This document shows, in pieces, positions 33,580 through 43,532 of a DNA stretch of 45,567 bases. The stretch is from NCBI GenBank assembly GCA_944389595.1, contig CALXMY010000005.1, positions 1 to 45,567 on the forward strand. Reading direction: 5' to 3'. The notes under the pieces were generated by a model. It was given only the letters and a program-made list of their open reading frames with translations. It did no database searches and was not told the DNA's origin. A program made the translations under genes and the position numbers. This stretch comes from an uncultured Alphaproteobacteria bacterium. Its GTDB lineage: Bacteria > Pseudomonadota > Alphaproteobacteria > Rs-D84. Position 1 is the first letter of the stretch. The number at the start of each line of letters is the position of its first letter.

Positions 33580-35967
33580 TTATAATTTGGCGCGAACCTC
33601 TTCGACCTCGTAACATTCGACGCGGTCGCCCTCTTTTAAATCATTATATTTATCAAATGACATTCCAAATTCCACGCCGGCACCGGATACTTCGCGAACC
33701 TCGTTCTTTTCACGACGCAGTTCGCCAATTTTTCCGTCATATATAACAACATTGTCACGTAACAAACGTACAAAAGCATCCTTTTTAATAATACCTTCGG
33801 ATACGCGACAACCAGCAACACGAATGCCCTTGCCCACAGTAAATAATGCAATTACATCGGCATACCCGATAAAGTTTTCGCGTCTTTCGGGGGCCAATCT
33901 GCCGGACAAGATTTCCTTAATCTCGTCAGTGATGCGGTATACAACACTGTGATAACGAATATCAACGCCCGATGAACGCGCCATATCGCGCACAGTTGCA
34001 TCCGCACGCACATTAAACGCAATTATAATTGCCCCGGACGCAGCGGCCAAACGGATGTCGCCTTCGGTAATTTGGCCAACACCCGATGACAGAATTTCAA
34101 CAGATGCCTTGTCTGTATGAATATCTTTTAACATATCGGTTATTGCCTCTACGCTGCCCTGGACATCGGCGCGCAACACAATCGGCAATACCAGTTTTTT
34201 ATCCGCGTCACGTTTTGCAAATAATTCCTGTAACGATGTGCGTTTTACCGCATTTGCGCGATCACGTGCCTTTTGCAGGCGATATTCTGCGACTTCGCGG
34301 GTTTGGGCCTCGGTTTCCATGACGTGCAAATCATCACCCGCACTGGGGACACTGTGCAGTCCCAAAACCACGGCCGGTTGACCAGGATGAACAGATTTTA
34401 CGCGTTCACCGGATGAATTTATCAACCCGCGCACACGACCAAATGTTTCACCAACAACAAAAACATCACCAATTTTTAATGTTCCCTGGCGTACCAGAAT
34501 CGTTGCCGTCGCCCCCAGGCCACGTTCCATTTTAGCCTCTACCACGTATGCGACGGCGGGCATATCAGGATCGGCCTGTAAATCCATGATGCCGGCCTGT
34601 AATAATATGGCCTCTTCCAATTTATCCAGACCAATATGTTTTGTTGCGGAAATTTCAACACATTGAACATCGCCACCCAATTCTTCGACCTGGACCTCTT
34701 GCTGTAATAAATCTGTTTTCACGCGTGTGGGGTCCGCATCCGGCAAATCAATTTTATTTATCGCGACAATAAACGGAACATTTGCCGCACGAATATGATT
34801 TATGGCCTCGATCGTTTGGGGCATAATTGAATCGTTTGCCGCCACAACCAATACCACAATATCTGCCATTTGTGCGCCACGCGCACGCATTGCGGTAAAC
34901 GTTTCATGACCCGGGGTATCCAAAAATGTTATCATTGCCCCAGATTTTGTTTTAACCTCGTACGCGGAAACATGCTGGGTAATACCGCCCGCCTCGCGTG
35001 CGGCAACGTTGGCATGACGAAACGCATCCAATAACGATGTTTTACCATGATCCACGTGTCCAACAACGGTAACAACCGGTTGACGTGGCTTCATATTATC
35101 AGGATTTGGTGCCCGTTCCAATTGATCGGCATATGGTTTTACATCAACACGTTTTACCTTGGCCCCGAATTCAGTTGCGATTAATTCGGCGGTATCGGCA
35201 TCAATCGTTTGATTTTGTGATGCCATCATTCCCATTTCCATCAATTTTTTAATAACATTACCAACCTTTTCCGCCATGGCCGCGGCCAAATCTTTGACCG
35301 TGATTGTATCGCCCAATGTTACAACATGTTCCACCTTTTGCGGGGCGGTAAATATTGCGCGCGCCTTTTCACGGAAACGTTTCAACGATGCTTCGGACCG
35401 ACGACGATTTGCGCCACGTAATCCGATTTCGTCATCATCGTCATCACCACCGATTACGATATCGTGCAATGATATTTTACCGGTCTTTTTAAATTCTTTT
35501 TTAGGATTATTAAATTTAGATGTCCGGGCAGCATCCATATCGTCATCGCGATTTGATTTTGCACGTTGCGACGATGAATTAAATTGTTTTTTTGATGATG
35601 TGGCCGGTGCAATATTTTCAACAATCGCGACATCATCGGCAACATTTTCACGGGCAGCCAATTGTTCTTTGACCTGTTCGTATTCACGATTTTCACGTGC
35701 GATTTCAGCCTCGCGTGCGGCACGTTGTGCCTCTTCTTCGGCGGCGCGTTTTTTTCGTTCCTCTTCGCGGGCACGCGCGGCCTCTAGTACGGCGCGCAAT
35801 TTTTCATCGGCGGCATTACGCGGGGTGGCCGGTGTTTCCGGTTCATCACGTAATTCTTTGCTGCCGGGGGCAACAACGCGACGACGACGTTCAACAAATA
35901 CGGAATCGCCCTTTTTGCTTGCCACCTGATCAATCGTTACAGATTTGCCCAGTGTTAATGTTGCCAT
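33580..35967 (-). CDS. infB: Translation initiation factor IF-2
   Basis: 795 aa. It delivers initiator tRNA to the 30S subunit and drives subunit joining. The N-terminal half is a charged Glu/Arg/Ala segment (residues ~50-110) and IF2-N-like helices; the GTPase has GHVDHGKT (about 310), DTPGHETF and NKID, followed by domains II-IV. The start follows GGGGGTATGTTTT. It is 21 bases after nusA. The ylxR-type gene that normally lies between nusA and infB is missing. Confidence 0.96.
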   Translation of the reverse strand: MATLTLGKSVTIDQVASKKGDSVFVERRRRVVAPGSKELRDEPETPATPRNAADEKLRAVLEAARAREEERKKRAAEEEAQRAAREAEIARENREYEQVKEQLAARENVADDVAIVENIAPATSSKKQFNSSSQRAKSNRDDDMDAARTSKFNNPKKEFKKTGKISLHDIVIGGDDDDDEIGLRGANRRRSEASLKRFREKARAIFTAPQKVEHVVTLGDTITVKDLAAAMAEKVGNVIKKLMEMGMMASQNQTIDADTAELIATEFGAKVKRVDVKPYADQLERAPNPDNMKPRQPVVTVVGHVDHGKTSLLDAFRHANVAAREAGGITQHVSAYEVKTKSGAMITFLDTPGHETFTAMRARGAQMADIVVLVVAANDSIMPQTIEAINHIRAANVPFIVAINKIDLPDADPTRVKTDLLQQEVQVEELGGDVQCVEISATKHIGLDKLEEAILLQAGIMDLQADPDMPAVAYVVEAKMERGLGATATILVRQGTLKIGDVFVVGETFGRVRGLINSSGERVKSVHPGQPAVVLGLHSVPSAGDDLHVMETEAQTREVAEYRLQKARDRANAVKRTSLQELFAKRDADKKLVLPIVLRADVQGSVEAITDMLKDIHTDKASVEILSSGVGQITEGDIRLAAASGAIIIAFNVRADATVRDMARSSGVDIRYHSVVYRITDEIKEILSGRLAPERRENFIGYADVIALFTVGKGIRVAGCRVSEGIIKKDAFVRLLRDNVVIYDGKIGELRREKNEVREVSGAGVEFGMSFDKYNDLKEGDRVECYEVEEVRAKL

Positions 35968-35988
35968 AAAACATACCCCCGTTTTTTA

Positions 35989-37527
35989 TTATTCTTCGCC
36001 CTGCGTAATTCCATATGCCAATTCACGCGCCTTCATAATGACACGACCGGCCAAACGCGGGCTCATTGTGTCTTCGCCCAAGATTTCGATTAATTCATCT
36101 GTGGACAAATCCGCCAAATCAGACAATGATTTTATACCTGCATTACCCAATTGCATTATAATCGGACGTTTAATAAAATCAAAGTCTAATAAATCATCCG
36201 CCATTCCCAATTTATGACCATCGTCTTTGTATTGTTCTTCTTGCTTTTGCAAATATGTTTTGGCGCGATTTTGCAATTCTGTTGCCAATTCAGCATTAAA
36301 TCCATCAATGCTTTCCAGTTCGCTGATATCAACAAAGGCGATTTCTTCGATTGAACGGAAACCTTCGGTAACTAATAAATGCGCCAACATTTCATCGACA
36401 TCCAATGCCTTGATGAACAATTCTGTTTTTTCTTTGACTTCTTTGGCGCGACGTTCCTGTTCTTCGACCTCGTTCATAACATCAATGTTCCATCCGGTTA
36501 ATTGCGATGCCAAACGTACATTTTGACCGCGGCGACCAATTGCCAATGATTGTTGGTCTTCGTTTACAACGACGGCCGCACTGCGGGTATCTTCGTCAAC
36601 GATGATTTTTGCGACCTTGGCCGGTTGCATTGCATTTACAATAAATACCGCCGGATCATCAGAATACAAAATAACATCAATTTTTTCGCCGTGACATTCA
36701 TTAATCACAGGTTGAATACGTGTACCTTTGATACCAACAGTCATACCAACCGCATCAATGGATGGATCCTGGGTTTCGACGGCAATCTTTGCATGACTGC
36801 CCGGTGCACGTGCCACAGATTTAATTTTGATAACCCCCTCGTAAATTTCGGGCACTTCCTGGACAAACAATTTTTCCATAAACATCGGATGCGTCCGGGT
36901 CAGGAAAATTTGCGGCCCGGTATTTGAACGCGTAACGTCCATAATTAATGCACGCACACGATCCCCAACCCCCAAACGTTCACCAGGAATTAATTCAGAA
37001 CTTTTTATATAACCTTCGGCCTTGCCATTAATATCAACAAAAACATTACCAAATTCGATACGTTTTACAACGCCACTGACAATATCGCCAATTTCATCCT
37101 TGAATTCTTCGTATTGACGACCCTTTTCAGCATCACGCACACGTGCCGTCATAATCTGGCGCGCGGTTTGGAACGCCATACGCCCAAATTCAGGTTCCGG
37201 CAAAGAATCTTCGACAATGTCACCAACCTGGGGATTTTTGGCATATTTTTTTGCCGCATCCACGGTCAACATGGTATTTGCATCATATTCATCACCACGT
37301 GATTGTGGGGATTCAATAACTTCGAACAAACGCTTTACATGTATTGCCCCGTTTTTACGGTCGATTTCGGCCACTATATTAAATTCTTCGCCATATTTGT
37401 GTTTAGCGATTTTTGCGATTGCTGCCTCTAGAGATTCAATAACTATTTCGCGATCGATTTGCTTTTCCTGGGCCAATGAATCAATTGCCAACAGCAAATC
37501 TTGGCGGGGCATAGAAACAAAAGACAT
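35989..37527 (-). CDS. nusA: Transcription termination/antitermination factor NusA
   Basis: 512 aa. N-terminal RNA-polymerase-binding domain (IDREIVIESLEAAIAKIA), S1 domain (DIVSGVVKRIEFGNVFVDI), two KH domains (VGIKGTRIQPVINE; AIGRRGQNVRLASQLTGWNI) and two C-terminal acidic repeats are visible. AGGAGA precedes the ATG. rimP, usually first in this operon, is absent, and lptF is divergent upstream. The leader contains a long hairpin (37568-37596) that may act in its known autoregulation. Confidence 0.95.
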   Translation of the reverse strand: MSFVSMPRQDLLLAIDSLAQEKQIDREIVIESLEAAIAKIAKHKYGEEFNIVAEIDRKNGAIHVKRLFEVIESPQSRGDEYDANTMLTVDAAKKYAKNPQVGDIVEDSLPEPEFGRMAFQTARQIMTARVRDAEKGRQYEEFKDEIGDIVSGVVKRIEFGNVFVDINGKAEGYIKSSELIPGERLGVGDRVRALIMDVTRSNTGPQIFLTRTHPMFMEKLFVQEVPEIYEGVIKIKSVARAPGSHAKIAVETQDPSIDAVGMTVGIKGTRIQPVINECHGEKIDVILYSDDPAVFIVNAMQPAKVAKIIVDEDTRSAAVVVNEDQQSLAIGRRGQNVRLASQLTGWNIDVMNEVEEQERRAKEVKEKTELFIKALDVDEMLAHLLVTEGFRSIEEIAFVDISELESIDGFNAELATELQNRAKTYLQKQEEQYKDDGHKLGMADDLLDFDFIKRPIIMQLGNAGIKSLSDLADLSTDELIEILGEDTMSPRLAGRVIMKARELAYGITQGEE

Positions 37528-37567
37528 TTGTTTTTCTCCTTCGATTTGGTTTTTATCTTTTATTTAT

Positions 37568-37596
37568 AAGGGCGGGGTTTTTTCGACCCCGCCCTT
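37568..37596 (-). other. Leader hairpin of nusA-infB
   Basis: AAGGGCGGGGT (37568-37578) pairs with ACCCCGCCCTT (37586-37596). On the nusA message it sits about 40 bases before the start codon, and the downstream side has no T-tract, so it is not a classic terminator in either direction. Confidence 0.6.
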
Positions 37597-37620
37597 AAAA
37601 AAACTTTTAAGAACGTATGT

Positions 37621-37649
37621 ATTATGTATATCGAATCGGAAAAAATCAA
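37621..37649 (-). promoter_or_regulatory. Predicted promoter of nusA-infB
   Basis: Minus strand TTGATT (37644-37649), 17-base spacer, CATAAT (37621-37626). This gives a leader of about 85 bases containing the hairpin. Confidence 0.5.
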
Positions 37650-37700
37650 GAAAAATCTGTACAATTTGCCATATTTTAAATTTTGATTATATAAATATAA

Positions 37701-37729
37701 TTGACGGTATGGGTTTTGGGATTTATACT
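37701..37729 (+). promoter_or_regulatory. Strong predicted promoter of lptF
   Basis: TTGACG (37701-37706), exact 17-base spacer, TATACT (37724-37729), with ATG 37737 seven bases later, so transcription would begin on or beside the start codon. Confidence 0.7.
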
Positions 37730-37736
37730 GCAAAGC

Positions 37737-38795
37737 ATGAGAATACTGAAAAAATATTTCACGCGTCAATTGGTCGCGATTTTTATAATGCTGTTACTGG
37801 TGCTGACGGGGCTGGCATGGATGTTGCAAATTATGTCCATGATGAAATTCCTGTTAAATTACGGCGTTGAATTAACAAGTTTTTTGGGGCTGACGATTTT
37901 AATGGTGCCGTTTATAATGTCAATTATTATACCTTTTGTGACATTTATCGCCATTATTTTCGTATATAACAAAATGATTTCTGATAATGAAATAACCGTT
38001 ATGACGGCATCTGGTCTGTCGCCACGGCAATTGGCACGCCCGGCTTTGACATTGGCATTGATATTAACTGTTTTACATTTCATTTTAAATGTGTGGATTG
38101 TCCCACAAACCCAGGCATTATTTTATTCCACCCAATGGAATTTGCGGTACGGATTGGCACACATGAAAATCCAGGAATCGGCCTTTACACAAATTACCGA
38201 TGGGTTGGTTGTATACGTGGAAAAGGTATCTGGTCATGATTTAAGTCAGGTTATGTTATCTGATATGCGTGATAATGATTCAACCATTACGATATTTGCA
38301 GAAAAGGGTAAATTAGTTTCAACCGAACGTGGTTTATCATTGGTTATGAATAATGGCTCATTACAGGCAAACGGTGAAACTTTAACAACCGGAACATTTG
38401 ATACGTTTGATATGGATTTAAACGTATCTGATAAAGAGGGCGGTGATTCTTTCCGTGTGCGCCGCGTGCCCACCGGGTTATTGGTTCGTTCGGTGTTGGA
38501 TGCCCCATCAGAAAAGCAGCATAAAATGGTATTGGCCGAATTATGCAGTCGTTTTCTGGGGCCAATTATGAATTTGATACTGGCGGCATTGTGCGCCACA
38601 ATTTTACTGCGGTCATCGCTGTTACGTCGCCGCACCAGTTTTGCCCCGGCGGTGGCCGTGGCGGCAATGGCGGTGGTTATGTCGTCATTTATGTCTTTAT
38701 CAAATATGATTGGCAGCGTAACAGGATTTTTGGCTTTGGCATTTGGAATATGTGTTTTATTGGGTATAATATTGTACGCATTGTGTAAAAAATGA
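37737..38795 (+). CDS. lptF: LPS export permease LptF
   Basis: 352 aa, inner-membrane subunit of the LptB2FG transporter that extracts lipopolysaccharide. Six transmembrane helices (three each end) flank a periplasmic beta-jellyroll region. SDNEITVMTASGLSP corresponds to the LptF coupling helix (E. coli SEITVMHACGLS), and the periplasmic motif DGLVVYVEKVSG also fits LptF rather than LptG. lptG is not next to it. The stop overlaps lptD as ATGA. The frame extends upstream, but the promoter supports ATG 37737. Confidence 0.9.
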   Translation: MRILKKYFTRQLVAIFIMLLLVLTGLAWMLQIMSMMKFLLNYGVELTSFLGLTILMVPFIMSIIIPFVTFIAIIFVYNKMISDNEITVMTASGLSPRQLARPALTLALILTVLHFILNVWIVPQTQALFYSTQWNLRYGLAHMKIQESAFTQITDGLVVYVEKVSGHDLSQVMLSDMRDNDSTITIFAEKGKLVSTERGLSLVMNNGSLQANGETLTTGTFDTFDMDLNVSDKEGGDSFRVRRVPTGLLVRSVLDAPSEKQHKMVLAELCSRFLGPIMNLILAALCATILLRSSLLRRRTSFAPAVAVAAMAVVMSSFMSLSNMIGSVTGFLALAFGICVLLGIILYALCKK

Positions 38796-40813
38796 AAAAG
38801 ATTATCGCATTTTTATCGGTTATGACAGCGTCCGGAACCGCGTACGCATTAAGTGTTGATACCGAAACACCAAAAACAATAACCGCCGACAAAATTGAAT
38901 ACAATGTAAAAACTGATACCATAAAAACATCCGGGAATACCGAAATTGTTAATAAAAGCGGTCAACGTATGACTTTGACAGATTCATACCTGTCAAAAAA
39001 TGGCGACAACATAACCGGCAGTGATATTAAATTATGGTTGGGTAATCATGTGTATGTGGAATCCGACGATGTTGTACGTGACGGAATAATTACAACGGCA
39101 TATAATGCAGAATTTACCGCATGCGATGGATGCGATGCATATGGTAATGCATGGGAAATTTCCAGTCGCAAAATCATTCACAATATGGATGACCATATGT
39201 TGCAATTTTTCAATCCTGTATTTCATGCGTATGAAATACCTGTGTTTTGGTTGCCATATTTTGAAATGCCAGACCCCAGTGTAAAATATAAAACGGGCTT
39301 TTTAATGCCTGATTTCAGTTCCACAAATAATATGGGAACCCAGATAAATATACCGTTGTATATAAATATATCTGATACGCATGATTTAACATTTACTACA
39401 TCGGTATTAACCCAGGAAAATCCATTATTCCAATTTGAACATCGTTTAAATATGGAACATTCCCAATACCGTACAAACGCCGCATTTACGCATAACAAGG
39501 CCGGCGAAAATCGTTGGTACATATTTAATAACGATTTAATCGAATTGGGTGAATATGCGCGTGCCCAAATATATATCGCACGTGCATCTGATAAAACATT
39601 TCTGCAAAAATATGGATTTTATGACAATCAACCATATTTGGATTCTGGGGCATCGGTTGAATTGTTTGGGCAATCGGGCTATGTCGTCGCAGATGCACAT
39701 ATATTCCAGGAACTGCGCAGCAGCAATCGTTATCATGCAACCCCATCGGGAAACATTTTACCAAACGTACGCGCAACATATCAAACGGCACCTATATACA
39801 AAGAAACATATTTAACATTTGATGCCGATGTTTTGGGTATTTCGGGTGATGGTACCGCGTCCCAGCGATTAATCGGTGATGCCCGCATCGTATCACCATG
39901 GACATTGTGGGGTGGCAACAGAATCACGGCCAGTTTGTCCGCACGATATGATGTATATAATTTTCACAACACTGAAATGATTGATGCCGCCGAATTTTCC
40001 GGATTAAAGGACAGATTTTTACCCAGTGGTTATGTGGAATGGGGGCTGCCTTTATTTAATCCATCAACAAAATGGACACAAATTATTGAACCACGCGCAC
40101 GCTTAACCATAATGCGCGAAACAGATGAAAATCAATTTGCATTAAATAATGATTCGGCCGGAACATTTTTATCGGACACAACACTGTTTTCATACAATCG
40201 TTTTTCCGGGTTGGATTTGTGGGAAAACGGAACATATGCTGATTATGGTGTGCGATATGCCGCATTTAACAAAAGCGGTAAAATGTTTGAAATATTCGTC
40301 GGGCAAACATACGATTTTTCACATAATTTAACAACTGATACAAATACAGGCTTTCACGATGGTGCATCTGATTATGTTGGGCGCATTGAATACGACAATG
40401 TAAAATGGTTTGATATATCATCCCGTTTTCGTTTGGGACGCGATGATTTATCGCTGCAACATATTGAAACATCGGCAATAATTGGTACATCAAAAAATTA
40501 TTTAAATTTGCGTCACCTGTGGTCACAGCAATTTATTGACACATACAGAAATAATGCCGCCGCAAATGATATACACGAATTATCCGCCGGGGTTGGGCTG
40601 CAAATAACCGAACGCTGGGCGGTGCGTTTCAATGCTGTATATAATATAACGGACAATCGATTCCAACGTCATACCGGCGGTATATTCTATACACATCCGT
40701 GTTATTATCTGTCGCTGCAATATCGTCATGATAATGCGATAAAGAATGACTATGTTGGAACAACAACGTTCCAATTCAAATTCGGAATGAGCATTGATGG
40801 CCAACGCTATTAA
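38792..40813 (+). CDS. lptD: LPS assembly protein LptD
   Basis: 673 aa. A signal peptide (MKKIIAFLSVMTASGTAYA) is followed by an LptA-like jellyroll domain (residues ~25-105: TITADKIEYNVKTDTIKTSG) and a long outer-membrane barrel (YLPVFWLPYFEMPDPS-type lip region, then strands to the C-terminus). Two Cys in the N-domain (ACDGC) and one near the end (HPCYYLSLQY) could form the inter-domain disulfide known to be needed for LptD. It inserts LPS into the outer leaflet. Coupled to lptF and followed by the surA-like chaperone, the usual order. Confidence 0.93.
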   Translation: MKKIIAFLSVMTASGTAYALSVDTETPKTITADKIEYNVKTDTIKTSGNTEIVNKSGQRMTLTDSYLSKNGDNITGSDIKLWLGNHVYVESDDVVRDGIITTAYNAEFTACDGCDAYGNAWEISSRKIIHNMDDHMLQFFNPVFHAYEIPVFWLPYFEMPDPSVKYKTGFLMPDFSSTNNMGTQINIPLYINISDTHDLTFTTSVLTQENPLFQFEHRLNMEHSQYRTNAAFTHNKAGENRWYIFNNDLIELGEYARAQIYIARASDKTFLQKYGFYDNQPYLDSGASVELFGQSGYVVADAHIFQELRSSNRYHATPSGNILPNVRATYQTAPIYKETYLTFDADVLGISGDGTASQRLIGDARIVSPWTLWGGNRITASLSARYDVYNFHNTEMIDAAEFSGLKDRFLPSGYVEWGLPLFNPSTKWTQIIEPRARLTIMRETDENQFALNNDSAGTFLSDTTLFSYNRFSGLDLWENGTYADYGVRYAAFNKSGKMFEIFVGQTYDFSHNLTTDTNTGFHDGASDYVGRIEYDNVKWFDISSRFRLGRDDLSLQHIETSAIIGTSKNYLNLRHLWSQQFIDTYRNNAAANDIHELSAGVGLQITERWAVRFNAVYNITDNRFQRHTGGIFYTHPCYYLSLQYRHDNAIKNDYVGTTTFQFKFGMSIDGQRY

Positions 40814-40838
40814 ACAAGATTAAAAGGGATGGGAAAGT

Positions 40839-41660
40839 ATGAAAAAATTGTTTGTCGCGATATTATCTGTAATAACGGTTATGCCAACATATGCGGCATC
40901 TGTGGTGGCATCTGTTAATGGCACCCCAATTACTGATGCCGATGTAACGGCCCGCGTTGCATTGATGAATAAACAGGGAAAAATATCAACTGATAATCGG
41001 CGTGTGGCACTGCAAAACATTATTGATGACAGTGTGAAAATTGCATATGCACAAAATTTTAATGCCGTGCCAGATGATGATACTGTTAACACAGAATTAC
41101 AAAAAATGAACCTGGGCGAATTATCAGAAACCGAACGCGCAATGGCTATTTCCGCGCTGCGTGCCGAAATTGCATGGCAAATTGTTGTTGCACGAACAAT
41201 ACTGCCAACTGTTGATGTGACCGATGCCGAAATCGCAACCGAACGAAATAATATCGCACGCGAACAGGGGCTGCCCATTGAAATGACAATTATACGTTTG
41301 GTTGATATTCCGGCCGATGTTGCAGCAAAACTGACAAAACCCGCCAACTGTGACGACGCAATGCAAATGGCGCGCGATTTGGGCGGGGTACCACAAAAAT
41401 TTACTGCGCTGCAATATGAATTGGCCGCCGATATTCGCGAACGCGTCGTGAATTTACCGCGATATACATGGTCGCCGGTGGTTGATCGTTCGGTATTATT
41501 GGTATGCGACGCAAAAAAGACGGATGAATACGGAAAATTGGACGATGTTATAAAACAAAACACATTATTTAAACAATCTATGTTTATCGCAGACCAACAA
41601 TTAAAACAACTGCGGCGCAAGGCTGTTGTTGTAATAAATGATGACAGATATCAATTATGA
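40839..41660 (+). CDS. Reduced SurA-like periplasmic chaperone
   Basis: 273 aa. After the signal peptide MKKLFVAILSVITVMPTYAA comes ASVVASVNGTPITDADV, a classic SurA N-terminal opening, with a helical chaperone domain to about residue 150. A degenerate parvulin-like part follows (EMTIIRLVDIP, then SVLLVCDAKK), but it is much shorter than a normal PPIase domain and lacks the usual parvulin motifs. Full SurA has about 430 residues. AAAGGGATGGGAAAGT precedes the ATG. Position after lptD supports a role in LptD folding. rlmN overlaps as ATGA. Confidence 0.8.
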   Translation: MKKLFVAILSVITVMPTYAASVVASVNGTPITDADVTARVALMNKQGKISTDNRRVALQNIIDDSVKIAYAQNFNAVPDDDTVNTELQKMNLGELSETERAMAISALRAEIAWQIVVARTILPTVDVTDAEIATERNNIAREQGLPIEMTIIRLVDIPADVAAKLTKPANCDDAMQMARDLGGVPQKFTALQYELAADIRERVVNLPRYTWSPVVDRSVLLVCDAKKTDEYGKLDDVIKQNTLFKQSMFIADQQLKQLRRKAVVVINDDRYQL

Positions 41661-42757
41661 AACCGGTATTATTTAATTTTACTGATGCGCAATTATTGGA
41701 ATTTATTACCAATATGGGCCAACCAAAATTTCGTGCAAGGCAAATTCGCGATTGGTTAAATCGTGGTGCACCAAATTTCGAATCGATGAAAAATTTACCC
41801 ATAACATTGCGACACGATTTGGATTTAGTGGCAGAAACCTTGCCGGTGCATGTGGTAAAAAAACTGGAATCGTCCGATGGACAAACAACCAAATTCTTAT
41901 TGGAATTGGGCGATGGCGAACAAATTGAATGCGTGTTGATGCGCACCAGTTATGGCAACAGCGTATGTGTCAGTTCCCAGGCCGGGTGTGCCATGGGTTG
42001 CAAATTTTGTGCCAGTACACTGTTGGGATTAAAACGTAATTTGACCGTAAATGAAATTTATTCACAAATTTTAGTGGCCCAATGGGAATTACGCAATGAT
42101 ATGACATCGCCCCGCCCCATTCGTCCAAACGGTGACGCAAATAATGGCGATGTGTCACATATTGTCGTTATGGGAACCGGTGAACCGTTACAAAATGTGG
42201 ACAATGTTATTGGATTTATCGAACGTGCAAATTCAGATATGGGAATCGGGTGGCGCAAAATAACTGTTTCCACATGCGGAATTGTGCCCGGAATACAACA
42301 ATTAACATCATGGGGCCGGCCAATAAATTTGGCCATTTCACTGCATGCACCAACCGACGAATTACGCAGTCGTATAATGCCAATTAACAATAAATATCAT
42401 TTAAACGATGTATTGAATGCGGCATTTGAATTTTCAGAACTGCACAATCGGCAATTGATGATTGAATATATATTATTGGCGGTGCCCGGCGAAAATGGTG
42501 ACCCAGAACTGTTAAATTGTACATCTGAACATGCCGAAAAATTGTCTGATTTATTACGTGGGAAAAATTGTATGGTAAATTTAATCCCATGGAACACGGT
42601 TAATGAACGCGATTTTATATCGCCATCTGGCAATGCGGTACATCGATTCCAGGATATTTTAATTAAAAACGGCATCCATACCCGTATACGGCGCGAACGC
42701 GGTAACGATATCGGCAGTGCATGCGGACAATTACGCTTAAATAATGCAAAGGGATAA
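41657..42757 (+). CDS. rlmN: 23S rRNA/tRNA adenine-C2 methyltransferase RlmN
   Basis: 366 aa, a radical-SAM enzyme that methylates A2503 of 23S rRNA and A37 of some tRNAs. The cluster motif CAMGCKFCAS (about 111-120) has the C-x3-C-x2-C spacing, the conserved second Cys region is present at SACGQL near the C-terminus (used for the methyl-Cys intermediate), and GEPLQN is the SAM-binding glycine motif. An N-terminal helical domain precedes it. It is coupled to the surA-like gene. Confidence 0.94.
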   Translation: MKPVLFNFTDAQLLEFITNMGQPKFRARQIRDWLNRGAPNFESMKNLPITLRHDLDLVAETLPVHVVKKLESSDGQTTKFLLELGDGEQIECVLMRTSYGNSVCVSSQAGCAMGCKFCASTLLGLKRNLTVNEIYSQILVAQWELRNDMTSPRPIRPNGDANNGDVSHIVVMGTGEPLQNVDNVIGFIERANSDMGIGWRKITVSTCGIVPGIQQLTSWGRPINLAISLHAPTDELRSRIMPINNKYHLNDVLNAAFEFSELHNRQLMIEYILLAVPGENGDPELLNCTSEHAEKLSDLLRGKNCMVNLIPWNTVNERDFISPSGNAVHRFQDILIKNGIHTRIRRERGNDIGSACGQLRLNNAKG

Positions 42758-42759
42758 AA

Positions 42760-43506
42760 ATGATATTGCGCTATATAACTTGTTCCGACCCACGCGAAGA
42801 TACACCTGTTAATGATATTTTGGAATTGTCACAATTTACACCAAACACAGAAATCGCGGTACAGGCGCACCCATCAAAAATGTCATTTAATATGCCGCGA
42901 TATAAATGGTTTACCCAGATTTTAAAAGAATCTTTATATATGCCAACCGCGCCGAACATTGCTGTTCATATAAATATGGATTGGTGCGATAAATTCTGTC
43001 GTGGAATATTGGCACCCGAATTAATAGATATGTTCTTTTTATCACGTTATGACGGAACACCGGTAATTCGCCGTTGGCAAATAAATATAAACGGCAGTAA
43101 AACGAAAAAATTTCAAACAGATAACATCGCCGCCCTGTTAACAAATTCGCCAAATCGGGAATTTATTTTTCAATACGCCGCCCCAGAATATCACAGAATG
43201 CACAAACTGGATAAAACAGGGGCAAAATTTTCTGTTTTATACGACACGTCTGGTGGCACCGGAAAATCGACCCGAAATTGGCGAACACCACTGTTTGAAT
43301 CGCACCCCCAGGGTTACGCGGGCGGATTGTCCCCGGAAAACGTTGTTGAAAATTTGAATAAAATCGCAAAGGTTGCCGGTGACCGAACAGATATATGGAT
43401 TGATGCAGAAGGTAAATTAAAAATACCCGGCACAAAAACTTTTGATATAAACAGGGCGAAACAATATATAAATGCCGCATACAGATGGCAACAACACCAA
43501 AAATAA
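42760..43506 (+). CDS. TrpF-like TIM-barrel protein
   Basis: 248 aa. The C-terminal half shows the order of phosphoribosylanthranilate isomerase: VLYDTSGGTGKSTRNW, then GYAGGLSPENVVENL, then DIWIDAEGKLK, corresponding to the GGTG and GGLxPENV phosphate loops and the final SSGVE-type strand. The N-terminal half has an unusual Trp/Met-rich sequence and no clear catalytic Cys at the TrpF position. No trp gene is nearby, so its substrate may differ. It begins three bases after rlmN with AAAGGGATAAAA as ribosome binding site and ends in a terminator. Confidence 0.68.
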   Translation: MILRYITCSDPREDTPVNDILELSQFTPNTEIAVQAHPSKMSFNMPRYKWFTQILKESLYMPTAPNIAVHINMDWCDKFCRGILAPELIDMFFLSRYDGTPVIRRWQININGSKTKKFQTDNIAALLTNSPNREFIFQYAAPEYHRMHKLDKTGAKFSVLYDTSGGTGKSTRNWRTPLFESHPQGYAGGLSPENVVENLNKIAKVAGDRTDIWIDAEGKLKIPGTKTFDINRAKQYINAAYRWQQHQK

Positions 43507-43532
43507 TCCCCACAATAGTGGGGATTATTTTA
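43502..43532 (+). terminator. Bidirectional rho-independent terminator
   Basis: AATAATCCCCAC (43502-43513), loop AATA, GTGGGGATTATT (43518-43529). It lies at the stop codons of the convergent TrpF-like and OmpA-lipoprotein genes. Confidence 0.85.

Noticed and set aside
37568..37596. Terminator upstream of nusA
   Set aside because: Neither side of the stem is followed by a T-tract in the direction of a gene end; described as a leader hairpin instead.
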